DNA from: Pseudomonas purpurea | Lineage (GTDB): Bacteria > Pseudomonadota > Gammaproteobacteria > Pseudomonadales > Pseudomonadaceae | Direction of reading: 5' to 3' | DNA: 64,000 nt | NCBI RefSeq assembly: GCF_039908635.1 | Contig: NZ_CP150918.1 | Span: forward strand, 2,406,001 to 2,470,000 | In this document: piece after piece, positions 54,418-63,425 of the stretch | Position numbering within the stretch: position 1 is the first letter of the stretch | Layout of the letters: the number at the start of each line of letters is the position of its first letter | Position numbers and translations under genes: made by a program | The notes under the pieces: model-generated | Seen by the model: only the letters and a program-made list of their open reading frames with translations | Told to the model about the DNA's origin: nothing | Database searches by the model: none

Positions 54418-55434
54418 TCATAGGGCAATCAGCCGGACCTGGCTGCCATCCTTGACGTGCAAGGCTTCAAGCATCTGCGCATCGAGCGGCACCGGTTGGC
54501 CGGGCAGCCAGTCCAGTTCAGCGACAATCGCGCGATAGCCCAGCAGCAAGTCGTTGCTCACCAGATACTGGCCGCCGCTCGTGCGGGTGGCCGACAGTCG
54601 AGCGACTGCGGTCTGGCTGTGGGCAATGGAATGAATGTTCGAGGTGCGGGCATAGAGTGTCGGGCCGGCGTCGAACAGATCGACGTAGCTGTTGGTCTCG
54701 AAGCCTTCACGTTCGAGGATGTCGAAGGCTTCCTGGCCGTCGGGATGGACCTTGCCGATGCAGTCCTGGGCGCTCTGCGGCAACATGGGCACGTAAATCG
54801 GATAGTGCGGCATCAACTCGGCGAGAAAGCTCCGGCTCTGCAAACCGCACAGGCGTTCGGCCTCGACATAGGGCAGGTCGAAGAAGTGCTTGCCCAGGGC
54901 GTCCCAGAAAGGCGACTGGCCGTTTTCGTCGCTGTAGCCGACGATTTCGGTGATCACCGCGTCGGCGAACCGTTTGGCGTGGGCGGCAATGAACAGCAGT
55001 CGGGCCCGTGAAAGCATTTGGGCCTGCGCCGAGCCGACCAGCGCCGCGTCCACATGGAAACCCCGCAGCAAAGTGTGGCCGCTGAGATCGTGACACAACG
55101 ATAGCGCCGGCACGCCATGCTGGATGTTCAGCTCACGGGAGGTACTGGTGAACATCCGGTTGCGCAGGCTGTAAAAGGGCTCGGAGAAACCGGCGGTCGC
55201 GAGGATCTCCGAGCAGCCACGCAAGCGCTGTTCGGCGAGGTCCTCAAGGACGAAGAAGTAGTTTTCCTGCCCATTGCTCTGCGCCTCGCTGTCGAACGAG
55301 GCGCAGGAGGCGAGAATTTTGTCGCGCAGTTGCGCGGTATCGTCTGGCAGGGAAGTGACGCCCACGAGGCTGTCGCGCGCAAGTTGCTGCAACTGGGGCA
55401 AGTCGGTTAACTGAACTGGACGCAAAGCCAGCAT
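54418..55434 (-). CDS. aruF: Arginine/ornithine N-succinyltransferase subunit alpha
   Basis: This 338-residue member of the AstA family is paralogous to its neighbour aruG. It has the N-terminal GNAT-like LRPVQLTDLPQLQQLARDSL, SEPFYSLRNRMFTSTSRELN, and SPFWDALGKHFFDLPY, matching SPFWDSVGRHFFKMDF in aruG. The start ATG is at 55432-55434. The stop lies 58 bases before the aruG start, so the subunits are co-transcribed. With AruG it transfers succinyl from succinyl-CoA to arginine. Here it follows an amino-acid permease gene rather than aruC. Confidence 0.93.
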   Translation of the reverse strand: MLALRPVQLTDLPQLQQLARDSLVGVTSLPDDTAQLRDKILASCASFDSEAQSNGQENYFFVLEDLAEQRLRGCSEILATAGFSEPFYSLRNRMFTSTSRELNIQHGVPALSLCHDLSGHTLLRGFHVDAALVGSAQAQMLSRARLLFIAAHAKRFADAVITEIVGYSDENGQSPFWDALGKHFFDLPYVEAERLCGLQSRSFLAELMPHYPIYVPMLPQSAQDCIGKVHPDGQEAFDILEREGFETNSYVDLFDAGPTLYARTSNIHSIAHSQTAVARLSATRTSGGQYLVSNDLLLGYRAIVAELDWLPGQPVPLDAQMLEALHVKDGSQVRLIAL

Positions 55435-55569
55435 GGGTGCACTCCTGTTTCAAAGGGCCCGGCACCGTCACCGTGGGGTGGGTTACCGGGCCTGACGATC
55501 ACTGTCGATTGCCAAGCGTTGTAGCGGCGGTCGGCTGAACCCTCTCAGCGACTGCCCGGGTCTTCGTGT

Positions 55570-56919
55570 TCAATTGTTGGACGGATCAGGCAGCGCGCTG
55601 CCGGTGCTGTGGCGGTTGAGGAAAAACAGGTACACCAGGCCGACTGCAATCCACAGGAAGCCGAGTTTTTGCGCGGCAACGCCCATGTTGTACATGATCG
55701 CCAGGGTGATGATCAGGCCCACCGCCGGGAAGATCAGGTGGCGGATGACCTGGCCTGATTGCTGCCGGCGCCAGTAGTAGTTGATCACCGTGAGGTGCAA
55801 CAGGACGAAGCCACTCAAGGCGCCAAAGTTGACCAGCGAGGTCAGGGTGTCGACCGAGTTGATGAACAGGTAGCAGATCAGCAGCGACAGCACGGCCACC
55901 AGGTACAGCGCAATGTGCGGGGTGTTGTACTTGGGGTGAACCTTGGCCAATGCCTTGGGCAATTTGCCGTCGCGGGCCATGCCGAACAGCAGGCGTGAAA
56001 CAGCGCTTTGCGCCGTCACCGCCACCGCGATGCCCCAGGCCAATGCGGTGGCCACGGCGGTCAGGGTCGCCAACCAGCTGCCGCCAGCGACTTCGGCAAT
56101 TTCATAGAACGCGGTGTCGGCAGACTTGAAGCCCATGCCGGCCGCGAGGTCGGTGGCAATCCAGGTTTGCACCACGAAAATCACGCCCATCACACCGAGG
56201 GTAATCAGCGCTGCCTTGCCGACACTGCGGCCCGGGTCCCCTTTGATTTCTTCGGCGAGGGTGGAAATGGCATCGAAGCCCAGGAACGACAACACGGCAA
56301 TCGAGACGGCTTGCATCAGCAGGCTGAAGTCGAAGGTTTGTGGGTTGTAAAACGGCTTGAGGGTCAGTTCGCCGTGGCCGGCCCCACCGTGCAAGGCGTT
56401 CCAGGCGTAGAAAAGGAAAATCCCCAGCACCGCCAGTTGGGCGAACAGGAACACCAGGTTCATCCGGGCCGTGAAGCTGATACCGCGCAGGTTGATGAAG
56501 GTTGCGCCGACCAGGAATGCGAGGATGAAGCCGACCTTGGGTATTTCCGGGTACAAGTGGTTGAGCGCCATGGCTGCGTAGACATAGAGCAGGGGCGGAA
56601 TCAGCAGGTAATCAAGCAACATCAACCAGCCCGCGATGAAGCCGACGTGCGGGTTGAGTCCGCGTTGTGCATAGGAGTAGACCGAACCGGCCACCGGGAA
56701 CGCCCGCGCCATGCTGCCGTAACTGACGGCGGTGAAAATCATCGCGATCATGCCGATGATGTACGCCAGCGGCACCATGCCCGGTGCTTCCGCATTGACG
56801 TAGCCAAAGATCCCGAAGGGTGCGATCGGGATCATGAAGATCATCCCGTACACCACCAGATCCTTGAGCGTCAGACTGCGTTTGAGCTCTTGCTTGTAGC
56901 CAAAGTCTTCAACATCCAT
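55570..56919 (-). CDS. APC-family amino acid/polyamine permease
   Basis: The ATG at 56917-56919 (MDVEDFGYKQELKRSLTLKD) is chosen because AAGGAG lies eight bases upstream; the open frame extends 33 codons further without support. The protein has 449 residues with about 12 membrane helices. The first carries GMIFMIPIAPFGIFG, the unwound-helix segment of APC transporters. It resembles PuuP-like importers. It lies downstream of the glutamine-synthetase and amidohydrolase genes on the same strand, so it probably imports their amine or amino-acid substrate. The exact substrate is not readable from the sequence. Confidence 0.88.
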   Translation of the reverse strand: MDVEDFGYKQELKRSLTLKDLVVYGMIFMIPIAPFGIFGYVNAEAPGMVPLAYIIGMIAMIFTAVSYGSMARAFPVAGSVYSYAQRGLNPHVGFIAGWLMLLDYLLIPPLLYVYAAMALNHLYPEIPKVGFILAFLVGATFINLRGISFTARMNLVFLFAQLAVLGIFLFYAWNALHGGAGHGELTLKPFYNPQTFDFSLLMQAVSIAVLSFLGFDAISTLAEEIKGDPGRSVGKAALITLGVMGVIFVVQTWIATDLAAGMGFKSADTAFYEIAEVAGGSWLATLTAVATALAWGIAVAVTAQSAVSRLLFGMARDGKLPKALAKVHPKYNTPHIALYLVAVLSLLICYLFINSVDTLTSLVNFGALSGFVLLHLTVINYYWRRQQSGQVIRHLIFPAVGLIITLAIMYNMGVAAQKLGFLWIAVGLVYLFFLNRHSTGSALPDPSNN

Positions 56920-57070
56920 GAAGCGTTTCTCCTTGAGGGCCAATTCGGCTTGTACATCAGCCGCGAACCGGGCGGGGCTTCGCGACTGGGGCAGTGAGTC
57001 AGAGACACACTGCGGCATTTTTTATAGTTGTTTGACCGGTACTACAAACGACAGCGTTTTTCTTTCTTTG

Positions 57071-57823
57071 TTACAGCAGGGGTGCCAGATAGTCGGCCCA
57101 GCGCTGCACCGCTTCCGGCGTACGCAGCAAATCATTGCGGACTTCGATCAGCACCGAGTCCAGGCCGCGCGCATCGCCGTGCACCGGCACGGTCATGTCG
57201 GACAGTGGGTCAATGGTGTAGGGCTGATTACCGGCCACGATCAACTCATGTCGGCTCAAACCGTCGATCAGCCGTTGGGCGTAGGATTGCGCGCGGGCGT
57301 ACAGCACGCCGGCTTCGACCGTTCGTGGCTGACCGTAGTAAACCGGGGTGAAGCTGTGAATGCCCACCACACGGACCGCTCGGCCTTGTGCCTGGCGTGA
57401 CTCGATCAGTTGCGCCAGGCGCTGGTGGAACGGGTTGAACAACTGTTCCCGACGGTACTGACGGGTCGCTTCGTCCAGGACCTGATTGCCCGGCACCTGA
57501 TACACCTCGCTTTGCATCGGGATGCTGGAGTGGGCGTGCAGTGGCCGGTTGAGGTCGATCAGCAGTCGTGAGTAATTGGCCGAAATCAGGGTCGCGCCCA
57601 GTACCTCGGACAAGGCTTCGGCCAACGCCAGGGCACCAATGTCCCAGGCGATATGCTCACGTGCGGCGTCACTGCTCAGCCCCAGGTCATTCAGGGGCGC
57701 AGGGATGTAGCGGCTGGCGTGTTCGCACACCAGAATCAACGGGTGCTCGGACGCTTCCAGGTTCAAGCGATAGGCCGGCTTGGTAAACAAACCAAGCTCG
57801 GCAGACTCAGTACAGGCGTGCAT
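57071..57823 (-). CDS. N-formylglutamate amidohydrolase-family protein
   Basis: About 250 residues of the HutG-like (FGase) family. Typical landmarks are LVCEHASRYIP (metal-binding Glu/His), HIAWDIGA, NYSRLLIDLNRPLH and VVGIHSFTPVYYG. The gene overlaps the end of the glutamine-synthetase-like gene: its ATG at 57821-57823 lies inside the last codons of that gene (a GTG at 57832 is an alternative), so the two are translationally linked. No hut genes are nearby, so it probably hydrolyses another N-acyl or amide intermediate in this operon; that is an inference. Confidence 0.85.
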   Translation of the reverse strand: MHACTESAELGLFTKPAYRLNLEASEHPLILVCEHASRYIPAPLNDLGLSSDAAREHIAWDIGALALAEALSEVLGATLISANYSRLLIDLNRPLHAHSSIPMQSEVYQVPGNQVLDEATRQYRREQLFNPFHQRLAQLIESRQAQGRAVRVVGIHSFTPVYYGQPRTVEAGVLYARAQSYAQRLIDGLSRHELIVAGNQPYTIDPLSDMTVPVHGDARGLDSVLIEVRNDLLRTPEAVQRWADYLAPLL

Positions 57824-59159
57824 AGTGCTCACAGAGTTGGGCGGGTGAGAGCTGATCCGTCAACGTGAGTTCTTCCTTCTTTAACGCAAAATATGAATCA
57901 GTCAGAGGCTTGGGTAGCGCGTCGAACAGCGCCTTGCTGTCACGCAGCATGGCCAGTGCTTCTGGCAGTGAAGCAGGCAGGACATTGATCCCCAGGGATT
58001 CACGTTCCTGGGCGCTGAGGTCGTCCGGTACTTTGTCGGTTATGGCCGTGAGTGGCAGGCATTGTTCGATGCCCAGACGCCCGGCGATCAGGATCGCGGC
58101 CATTGCCAGGTGCGGCGAAGCAGTGGCGTCCAGGGCGCGGAACTCCAGGTTGAATTGCTGTGCCTGGGACTTCTCTCCCATGCTCACGGTCGGGCAGATA
58201 CGCAGCGCGGCTTCGCGATTGCGATGCCCGAGGCACGCGTACGACGCACTCCAGTGATGAGGCCCCAGGCGCAGATAGGAAACGGGTGTCGGCGCGGTCA
58301 GGGCGCACAGCGCCGGCAAGTAGTGCACGATACCGGCCGCCCAGTGTTCGCCGAGCATCGACAGGCCATTACGGAGGTTTTCGTCATACAGCTTTGGGTT
58401 GCCCTCCAGGTCTTGCAGGCTCATGTGCAAGTGCACGCCATTGCCCACACCGTGTTCTTCGGTTTTCGGGGCGAAGGTCAGCGACATGCCCATTTGCCGG
58501 GCGATCTCACGGGTGATTTCGCGCAGGTTCACCGCACGGTCGGCCGCCGCGACGCCGAGGGCCGGGCGACAGGTGATTTCGTATTGGTTTTTACCGAATT
58601 CCGGCAGGAACATTTCCGGCTCTGCACCGGCAGCGCGCAAGGCGCTGAGCAGCCAGCCGCCGAACTCGGCGCCCTGGCGTTGTGCGGTCAGCGACAACGC
58701 GGGTTGCGCAGGTTGGGGTGTCGCCATGCCGAGTTTGAATTCATGTTCGAACGCGGCATTGACCTGCAAACCGAGCTGGTCGCGGTAACGCTGGATTTCG
58801 TCAGTCAACAGCGTACGCGGGCATGCGGCCCATGGCCGGCCATCGGTCTCGCAGATGTCGGCGTGGATGAAGTCCATGGCCGGCGCGTTGGCATCCGGGC
58901 CGTTGCTGACGGTCACGCGGCTGCTCATGTCGGGAATCAACCGCAGATCGCCATACGCGCCCCAAGGGCTTTCGCTGGGGATGGTGTCTTGGGGCGTCAG
59001 GACGATATTGGCCGGCACCCAGCCACACCCGGTGGCGGTATAGCGTGGTAGCTCATCGGTGGGAAACGAGCGGCCACGTGTGATGCCGACCAGGTCGGTG
59101 GTCACCAGCGTGGTCATGTCCACGGGCGTCAGCGGCGCCACGCCGGGCGTGCGGCTCAT
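57807..59159 (-). CDS. Glutamine synthetase-family ligase, PuuA-like
   Basis: The ATG at 59157-59159 (MSRTPGVAPLTPVD) overlaps the stop of the isochorismatase-type gene (ATGA), giving 450 residues. Catalytic-domain landmarks are present: NAAFEHEFKLG, GNGVHLHMSLQDL (the metal and ATP loop), and FNLEFRALDATASPHLAMAA. The length, the divergence from GlnA and the catabolic neighbours fit gamma-glutamyl-amine ligases such as PuuA rather than nitrogen-assimilating GlnA. It probably glutamylates an imported amine before the hydrolases act. The substrate is not determined. Confidence 0.88.
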   Translation of the reverse strand: MSRTPGVAPLTPVDMTTLVTTDLVGITRGRSFPTDELPRYTATGCGWVPANIVLTPQDTIPSESPWGAYGDLRLIPDMSSRVTVSNGPDANAPAMDFIHADICETDGRPWAACPRTLLTDEIQRYRDQLGLQVNAAFEHEFKLGMATPQPAQPALSLTAQRQGAEFGGWLLSALRAAGAEPEMFLPEFGKNQYEITCRPALGVAAADRAVNLREITREIARQMGMSLTFAPKTEEHGVGNGVHLHMSLQDLEGNPKLYDENLRNGLSMLGEHWAAGIVHYLPALCALTAPTPVSYLRLGPHHWSASYACLGHRNREAALRICPTVSMGEKSQAQQFNLEFRALDATASPHLAMAAILIAGRLGIEQCLPLTAITDKVPDDLSAQERESLGINVLPASLPEALAMLRDSKALFDALPKPLTDSYFALKKEELTLTDQLSPAQLCEHYARLY

Positions 59160-59800
59160 GGCAGCATCTCCTGCAAACGGCCGATGACGGTCTGGGTGTC
59201 GGTGATCCAGCAGTAACCCTTGATCGCATTCAGGCACGCGTGATGGCGTTCTTCGGTGTGGGTCGCGCACGCGTCTTCCACCAGCGTCACCAGGTAGCCA
59301 CGGTCGGCGGCGTCGCGCACGGCCATGTCCACGCACTGGTCGGTGACGATGCCGGCAATGATCAGGTGGCGGGTTTGCAGGTTGCGCAGGACGTAGTCGA
59401 TGTTGGTCGAGTTGAAGACGCCCGACGAGGTCTTGGGCAGCACGATTTCGTTTTCTAGCGCCGCCAGTGGCTCGACGATCATCGCGCCGGGGCTGCCCTT
59501 GGGCACATTCAGGTTCGACAACTTATGGTCCAGCGAGCGGTCGCGACCATCGACGGTCAGGCTCTCGATGACCGTATGCAGAACGTTTTGCTGCGCCGAG
59601 CGCATGGCGTCCAGCAACTTGCGCTGGTTGGGGATGACCATCTGGTGTGCGCGGGTCAGGAAGTAATCCGCCTCCGGGCCTCGGTGGTGGGCATCAAGCG
59701 ATGGGTCCAGCCAGGCACGCTGCATGTCCACCAGCAACAGGGCCGTGTGGTCGGTGACGTACGGCAGGTCACGAGGCGAGCGGTGGGGGAGAATAAACAT
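59156..59800 (-). CDS. Isochorismatase-family cysteine hydrolase
   Basis: The ATG at 59798-59800 (MFILPHRSPRDLPYV) lies three bases after the stop of the RpiR gene and is preceded by GAGGAAAAATAAGG. The product has 214 residues. The catalytic triad is visible: Asp in ALLLVDMQRAWLDP, Lys in VLPKTSSGVF, and Cys in GIVTDQCVDMAVRDA. Members hydrolyse amides, carbamoyl or ureido compounds as well as isochorismate. No siderophore genes accompany it, so an amidohydrolase role in the same catabolic operon is more likely. Confidence 0.9.
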   Translation of the reverse strand: MFILPHRSPRDLPYVTDHTALLLVDMQRAWLDPSLDAHHRGPEADYFLTRAHQMVIPNQRKLLDAMRSAQQNVLHTVIESLTVDGRDRSLDHKLSNLNVPKGSPGAMIVEPLAALENEIVLPKTSSGVFNSTNIDYVLRNLQTRHLIIAGIVTDQCVDMAVRDAADRGYLVTLVEDACATHTEERHHACLNAIKGYCWITDTQTVIGRLQEMLP

Positions 59801-59802
59801 CC

Positions 59803-60654
59803 TTATTTTTCCTCTAGCAGGTGAGTGGTGAATTCGGCCCGAAGTGCATCGATGCCTTCCAGGCGCTCGGCAAGCTCTGGGCAACTCAGCCCCAGGCAGG
59901 CAATCAGCGCCTCGACCTGGGCCAATGCCGGAACGAGGGTGTCGAACGCCGAGATGGACTCCACGGGAGCGGTCATCACCAGGTCAGCGAGTTCGCGCAA
60001 CGGTGAGGCATAGATATCGGTAAACAGCACGACCCGGGCGTGCCGTTGCTTGGCGGCGTTGGCGACCCTGAGTGCCTGGGACTGATAGCGGCGGTAGTCG
60101 AATACCAGCACCACGTCCTGGCGTTGCACGTCGAACAAACGGTCTGGCAATTGCGCGTTGTCTTCCAGGGCAAAACACCCCGAACGGAACAGCCGCAGGT
60201 GATTGAGCAGGTACTGGGCGAGGAAACTGCTGAACCGTCCGCCAAAGCAATGCACTTGATGGCGACCGTCGAGCAGCCACTGCATCAGGATGCGCACGTC
60301 TTCGGGCTGGGTCAGTGCCTGGGTTTCCTGCAAGGCGCCCCCGCAGCTCTCCAGGTACTGGGTCCAGGTGTCACCTTTTATATGGGAGCGCGGTTGCAAC
60401 AGGGTGCTGGGGGAGCGCAGTCGATGATCCATGTCACTGAGCAACGCTTCCTGGAACTGGGCATAGCCGCCGAAACCGAGCTTCTTCACCAGTCGTACGA
60501 TGGTGGGGTCGCTGACGCCGGCGTGTTCTGCCAGACGGGACATCGGGCCCAACCCGTTACGCGGGTAATGGTCCAGCAAGGCGCGTATGACTTTGCGTTC
60601 CGCCGGCGTGAGGTCGAGGCCGGGCTCAGTAATCAGGTCTCTGAGAGAGGGCAT
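59803..60654 (-). CDS. RpiR/MurR-family transcriptional regulator
   Basis: This 283-residue protein has an N-terminal RpiR helix-turn-helix (LTPAERKVIRALLDHYPRNG, then AEHAGVSDPTIVRLVKKLGF; about 15-75) and a C-terminal SIS sugar-phosphate-type domain (about 120-265). AGGAG precedes the ATG at 60652-60654 by six bases. It is the first gene of the operon with the hydrolase, ligase and amidohydrolase genes and probably controls it. It is divergent from the histidine-phosphatase/cobF pair. Confidence 0.92.
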   Translation of the reverse strand: MPSLRDLITEPGLDLTPAERKVIRALLDHYPRNGLGPMSRLAEHAGVSDPTIVRLVKKLGFGGYAQFQEALLSDMDHRLRSPSTLLQPRSHIKGDTWTQYLESCGGALQETQALTQPEDVRILMQWLLDGRHQVHCFGGRFSSFLAQYLLNHLRLFRSGCFALEDNAQLPDRLFDVQRQDVVLVFDYRRYQSQALRVANAAKQRHARVVLFTDIYASPLRELADLVMTAPVESISAFDTLVPALAQVEALIACLGLSCPELAERLEGIDALRAEFTTHLLEEK

Positions 60655-60990
60655 CCGAGCTCCTGACAGGGGGTTGTTGTTTTAGTTTCATAATCCGTTA
60701 AAACAGTATTTATGTAATGTACGCTACATGTCTAGTGAATTTTTGTAGCCTTTGCGAGGCTCTAAATCGGTGCTTAGCGCCCGCTCTGATTGGGTGTTCG
60801 GCTATTTCTGGAAGTGATGTAAGTAAGTACCTTTAAGTTTGTAGGACATTGCCGATTGTTTGGGATGACAGTGCTTGGGTTGCCGACGATTCGTCGGCCG
60901 TACAGCCCATAAGTTCGGCCCTTTCGACACAATGTCCCTCCAGGCCAATCCGCTGTACTCTTTTTCCTTCGCCACTCAGAGTGATTTCCT
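60655..60990. promoter_or_regulatory. Divergent intergenic region between rpiR-type gene and cobF pair
   Basis: This 336-base region has no gene that I can support. It is A+T-rich at 60680-60760 and contains the dyad ATGTA-N8-TACAT at 60712-60729, about 60 bases upstream of the RpiR start. That is a plausible operator for autoregulation, but no known consensus is being matched. No cobalamin riboswitch core is recognisable upstream of the phosphatase/cobF genes. Confidence 0.35.
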
Positions 60991-61578
60991 GTGCAGGTAA
61001 CCCGCTTGACCTTGATCTGCCATGCGCGAACCGTCGCACAAAAATTGGCGCGTTTTCCTATGGATGAGCCGGTGGAAATGGACTGGGAAGTCGCCCGTGG
61101 AACCCGTGGCGCTCATTTCAAGAGTACGGCGCGGGTACTTTGTGGGCCTGAGTTGCGTACGCGACAAACCGCCCAGCTGTTTGCCGCCCAGGCGCAGGTT
61201 GTCGCGGCCCTTGCTGATTATGATGTCGGGCGCTGGCATGGTCAGCGCATTGGCGACCTGCAAAAGACCGAGCCCGAAGTGCTTGAGCGCTGGCTCGGTG
61301 ACCCGAATGCGGCGCCCCACGGTGGTGAGTCGGTAACGCAACTCTGCACGCGCGTCGCCGATTGGCTGCAAACCTTGACTCACACGGCGGGGCATGTGGT
61401 CGCGGTCACTCATCCGTTCGTCATTCGCGCAGCGCTGGTGCAGGTAATGCACTGCGCGCCGACGGCGTTCAATCTGATTGACATCGAGCCGTTGTCGGCC
61501 GTCGAACTGCGCTTCAATGGCCGTTGGCGCCTACGTGTGCAAGACGTTGGCGCAGACTGTGAAAGGATCACTCCATGA
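60991..61578 (+). CDS. Histidine-phosphatase-superfamily protein beside cobF
   Basis: The GTG start at 60991 gives 195 residues. The fold of the superfamily is recognisable: LCGPELRTRQTAQLFAAQA, VAALADYDVGRWHGQRIGDL, PHGGESVTQLCTRV, and VVAVTHPFVIRAALVQ with the second histidine. The usual N-terminal RHG is replaced by CHA (TLICHARTVAQK), so the first arginine is a cysteine here. The stop overlaps the cobF start (ATGA), so the two are coupled. A link to cobalamin synthesis, for example as a CobC-like phosphatase, is an inference from position. Confidence 0.82.
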   Translation: MQVTRLTLICHARTVAQKLARFPMDEPVEMDWEVARGTRGAHFKSTARVLCGPELRTRQTAQLFAAQAQVVAALADYDVGRWHGQRIGDLQKTEPEVLERWLGDPNAAPHGGESVTQLCTRVADWLQTLTHTAGHVVAVTHPFVIRAALVQVMHCAPTAFNLIDIEPLSAVELRFNGRWRLRVQDVGADCERITP

Positions 61579-62339
61579 AAAAGCTGTTGATCATCGGCAT
61601 AGGCGCCGGTAACCCGGACTACATCACGATGCAGGCGGTCAAGGCGCTGAACCGTGTCGACGTGTTCTTCCTGATGGACAAGGGCCAGGCCAAGGACACG
61701 CTGATCGACCTGCGGCGTGACATCTGCGAGCGCTACATTACCGACCGCGACTATCGCTTCGTCGAGGCGCATTGTCCGGAGCGCCAGCGTGGCGATGTTG
61801 ACTACAAGGCCAGTGTCGAAGAACTGAACCGGAGTAAGCAGCAGACCTACGAGCGGTTGATCAACGAAGAAATGACCGACGACCAATGTGCCGGCTTCCT
61901 GGTATGGGGCGACCCGGCGTTGTACGACAGTACGATCCGGATTCTGCAGGCGATTCTCGCCTCGGGTCGCTGCGTGTTCGACTTCGAAGTGATTCCCGGC
62001 ATTACCAGCGTCCAGGCCCTGGCCGCGCAGCACAAAGTGGCGCTCAATCGTATCGGCCGTTCAGTCGAAATCACCACCGGTCGACGGTTGGCGGCGGGGC
62101 AGGTGAGTGAGGCCGATAGCCTGGTGGTGATGCTCGATGCGCAGGATGCTTATCATCAGGTCGCGGACCCGCAGACGCAGATTTACTGGGGCGCCTACCT
62201 CGGCACACCGGACGAGATCCTCATTGCCGGCAAACTCGGTGATGTGGCCGATGAGATCGAGCGGGTGCGCAAAGCGGCTCAACTGGCCAACGGCTGGATC
62301 ATGGACACCTATCTGTTGCGCAAGCCTGAATCCGAGTAG
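61575..62339 (+). CDS. cobF: Precorrin-6A synthase (deacetylating)
   Basis: This 254-residue S-adenosylmethionine-dependent methyltransferase of the tetrapyrrole family has N-terminal LIIGIGAGNPDYITMQAVKA, then FLVWGDPALYDST and VIPGITSVQALAAQH, motifs of CobF. It methylates C1 of precorrin-5 with loss of the acetyl group in the aerobic cobalamin pathway. The gene overlaps the phosphatase-like gene by 4 bases. Together with the riboswitch-controlled uptake operon at 49155-53085 it shows that the organism both makes and imports cobalamin. Confidence 0.94.
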   Translation: MKKLLIIGIGAGNPDYITMQAVKALNRVDVFFLMDKGQAKDTLIDLRRDICERYITDRDYRFVEAHCPERQRGDVDYKASVEELNRSKQQTYERLINEEMTDDQCAGFLVWGDPALYDSTIRILQAILASGRCVFDFEVIPGITSVQALAAQHKVALNRIGRSVEITTGRRLAAGQVSEADSLVVMLDAQDAYHQVADPQTQIYWGAYLGTPDEILIAGKLGDVADEIERVRKAAQLANGWIMDTYLLRKPESE

Positions 62340-62351
62340 GGCGACGGTCGC

Positions 62352-63326
62352 TTACGACAGCGCCGTTGTTTCGCGCCCAAACCGCTCGCGATAGACCGAT
62401 GGCGGCAATCCCACCACGCTGCGAAAGGCCACCCGGAAACTTTCCACCGAACGGTACCCGCACATTTGCGCGATCTGTTCGCTGTGATGGCGGCTGCTTT
62501 CCAGCAGTTCTCGAGCCCGGGCCAGGCGTTGTTGCTGCAACCACGATTTGGGCGAAGTGCCGGTGGCTTCGCTGAATCGCCGCAAAAACGTGCGCTCGCT
62601 CATGGCCGCCTGGCTGGCCAGTTCGCGCACGCCGATCGGTTCGTGCAAGCGCTCGCGAGCCCATTGCATGACCCGCGACAGATCGCTGCGCGGCGTGCGG
62701 CTCACAGGGGTGGGAATAAACTGCGCCTGGCCCCCGGTGCGTTGCGGTGACATCACCAAGCGTCGCGCCACCGAGTTCGCGACCTGGGTGCCGAAGTCGC
62801 GCGCCACCAGATGCAAGCAGGCGTCGATGCCGGCGGCGCTACCAGCTGAGGTAATCAACTGGCCCGCATCGACGTACAGCACGTCGGGGTCAACGAGGAT
62901 GTTTGGAAATCGCTCGGCCAGTTTGTCGGTGTAGCGCCAGTGGGTGGTCGCCGCCAAGCCATCGAGCAAACCGGTGGCGGCCAATACAAACACACCTGAA
63001 CAAATCGACAACAACCGGGCGCCTCGGGCGTGGGCCTCACGCTATGCGCCGAGCAGCGCTGGCGGCACCGGTTCGCTGCGGCTGCGCCAGCCAGGGATAA
63101 TCACGGGGCGGGCACTTTCCAGCAGTTCCATACCGCCATCAGCAAGTACCTGGATTCCGCCCGTGGCGCGCATCGGCCCGGTGTCCACCGCAACAATTTG
63201 ATGCCGGTACCAGGGGAACTCGAACTCGGGTCGTGCCAGACCGAAGATCTCTACGGCGATCCCGAACTCGAAGGTGCAGAGTCCGTCGTAGGCCAGAATC
63301 GCGACTAAGCCGGGATCGTTGTGCAT
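62352..63326 (-). pseudogene. GlxA-family AraC-type regulator with an in-frame amber codon
   Basis: The gene starts at ATG 63324-63326 (MHNDPGLVAILAYDG). The N-terminal DJ-1/PfpI-like domain runs VIIPGWRSRSEPVPPALLGA, then a TAG at 63042-63044, and continues in the same frame REAHARGARLLSICSGVFVL through the C-terminal AraC helix-turn-helix domain (SERTFLRRFSEATGTSPKSW). A leucine is expected at the stop. No indel is needed to restore about 324 residues. The gene is therefore either inactivated by a point mutation or carries a base-call error; the downstream half is unlikely to be expressed alone. Its neighbour, the rhodanese gene, is divergent. Confidence 0.88.
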
Positions 63327-63425
63327 TTGGCGGAAAATTCCCAGTGGGTGTCTTGTGCGCCACTGTAGCTGTAAGCGTCGCCTGGTTACAGTTCTCCTAC
63401 GCCTACAATCGTTTGGAGAAAACCC

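Noticed and set aside
57807..59336. Longer start for the glutamine-synthetase-like gene at 59336
   Set aside because: The first 59 codons are arginine-rich and antisense-like shadow of the isochorismatase-type gene in another frame. The ATG at 59159 overlaps the upstream stop and starts the conserved protein.
60730..60990. A second cobalamin riboswitch upstream of cobF
   Set aside because: The core elements seen before btuB (CCACTG box, GCTGCCCCCGCA, AGCCCGGAGACC) are absent from this region.
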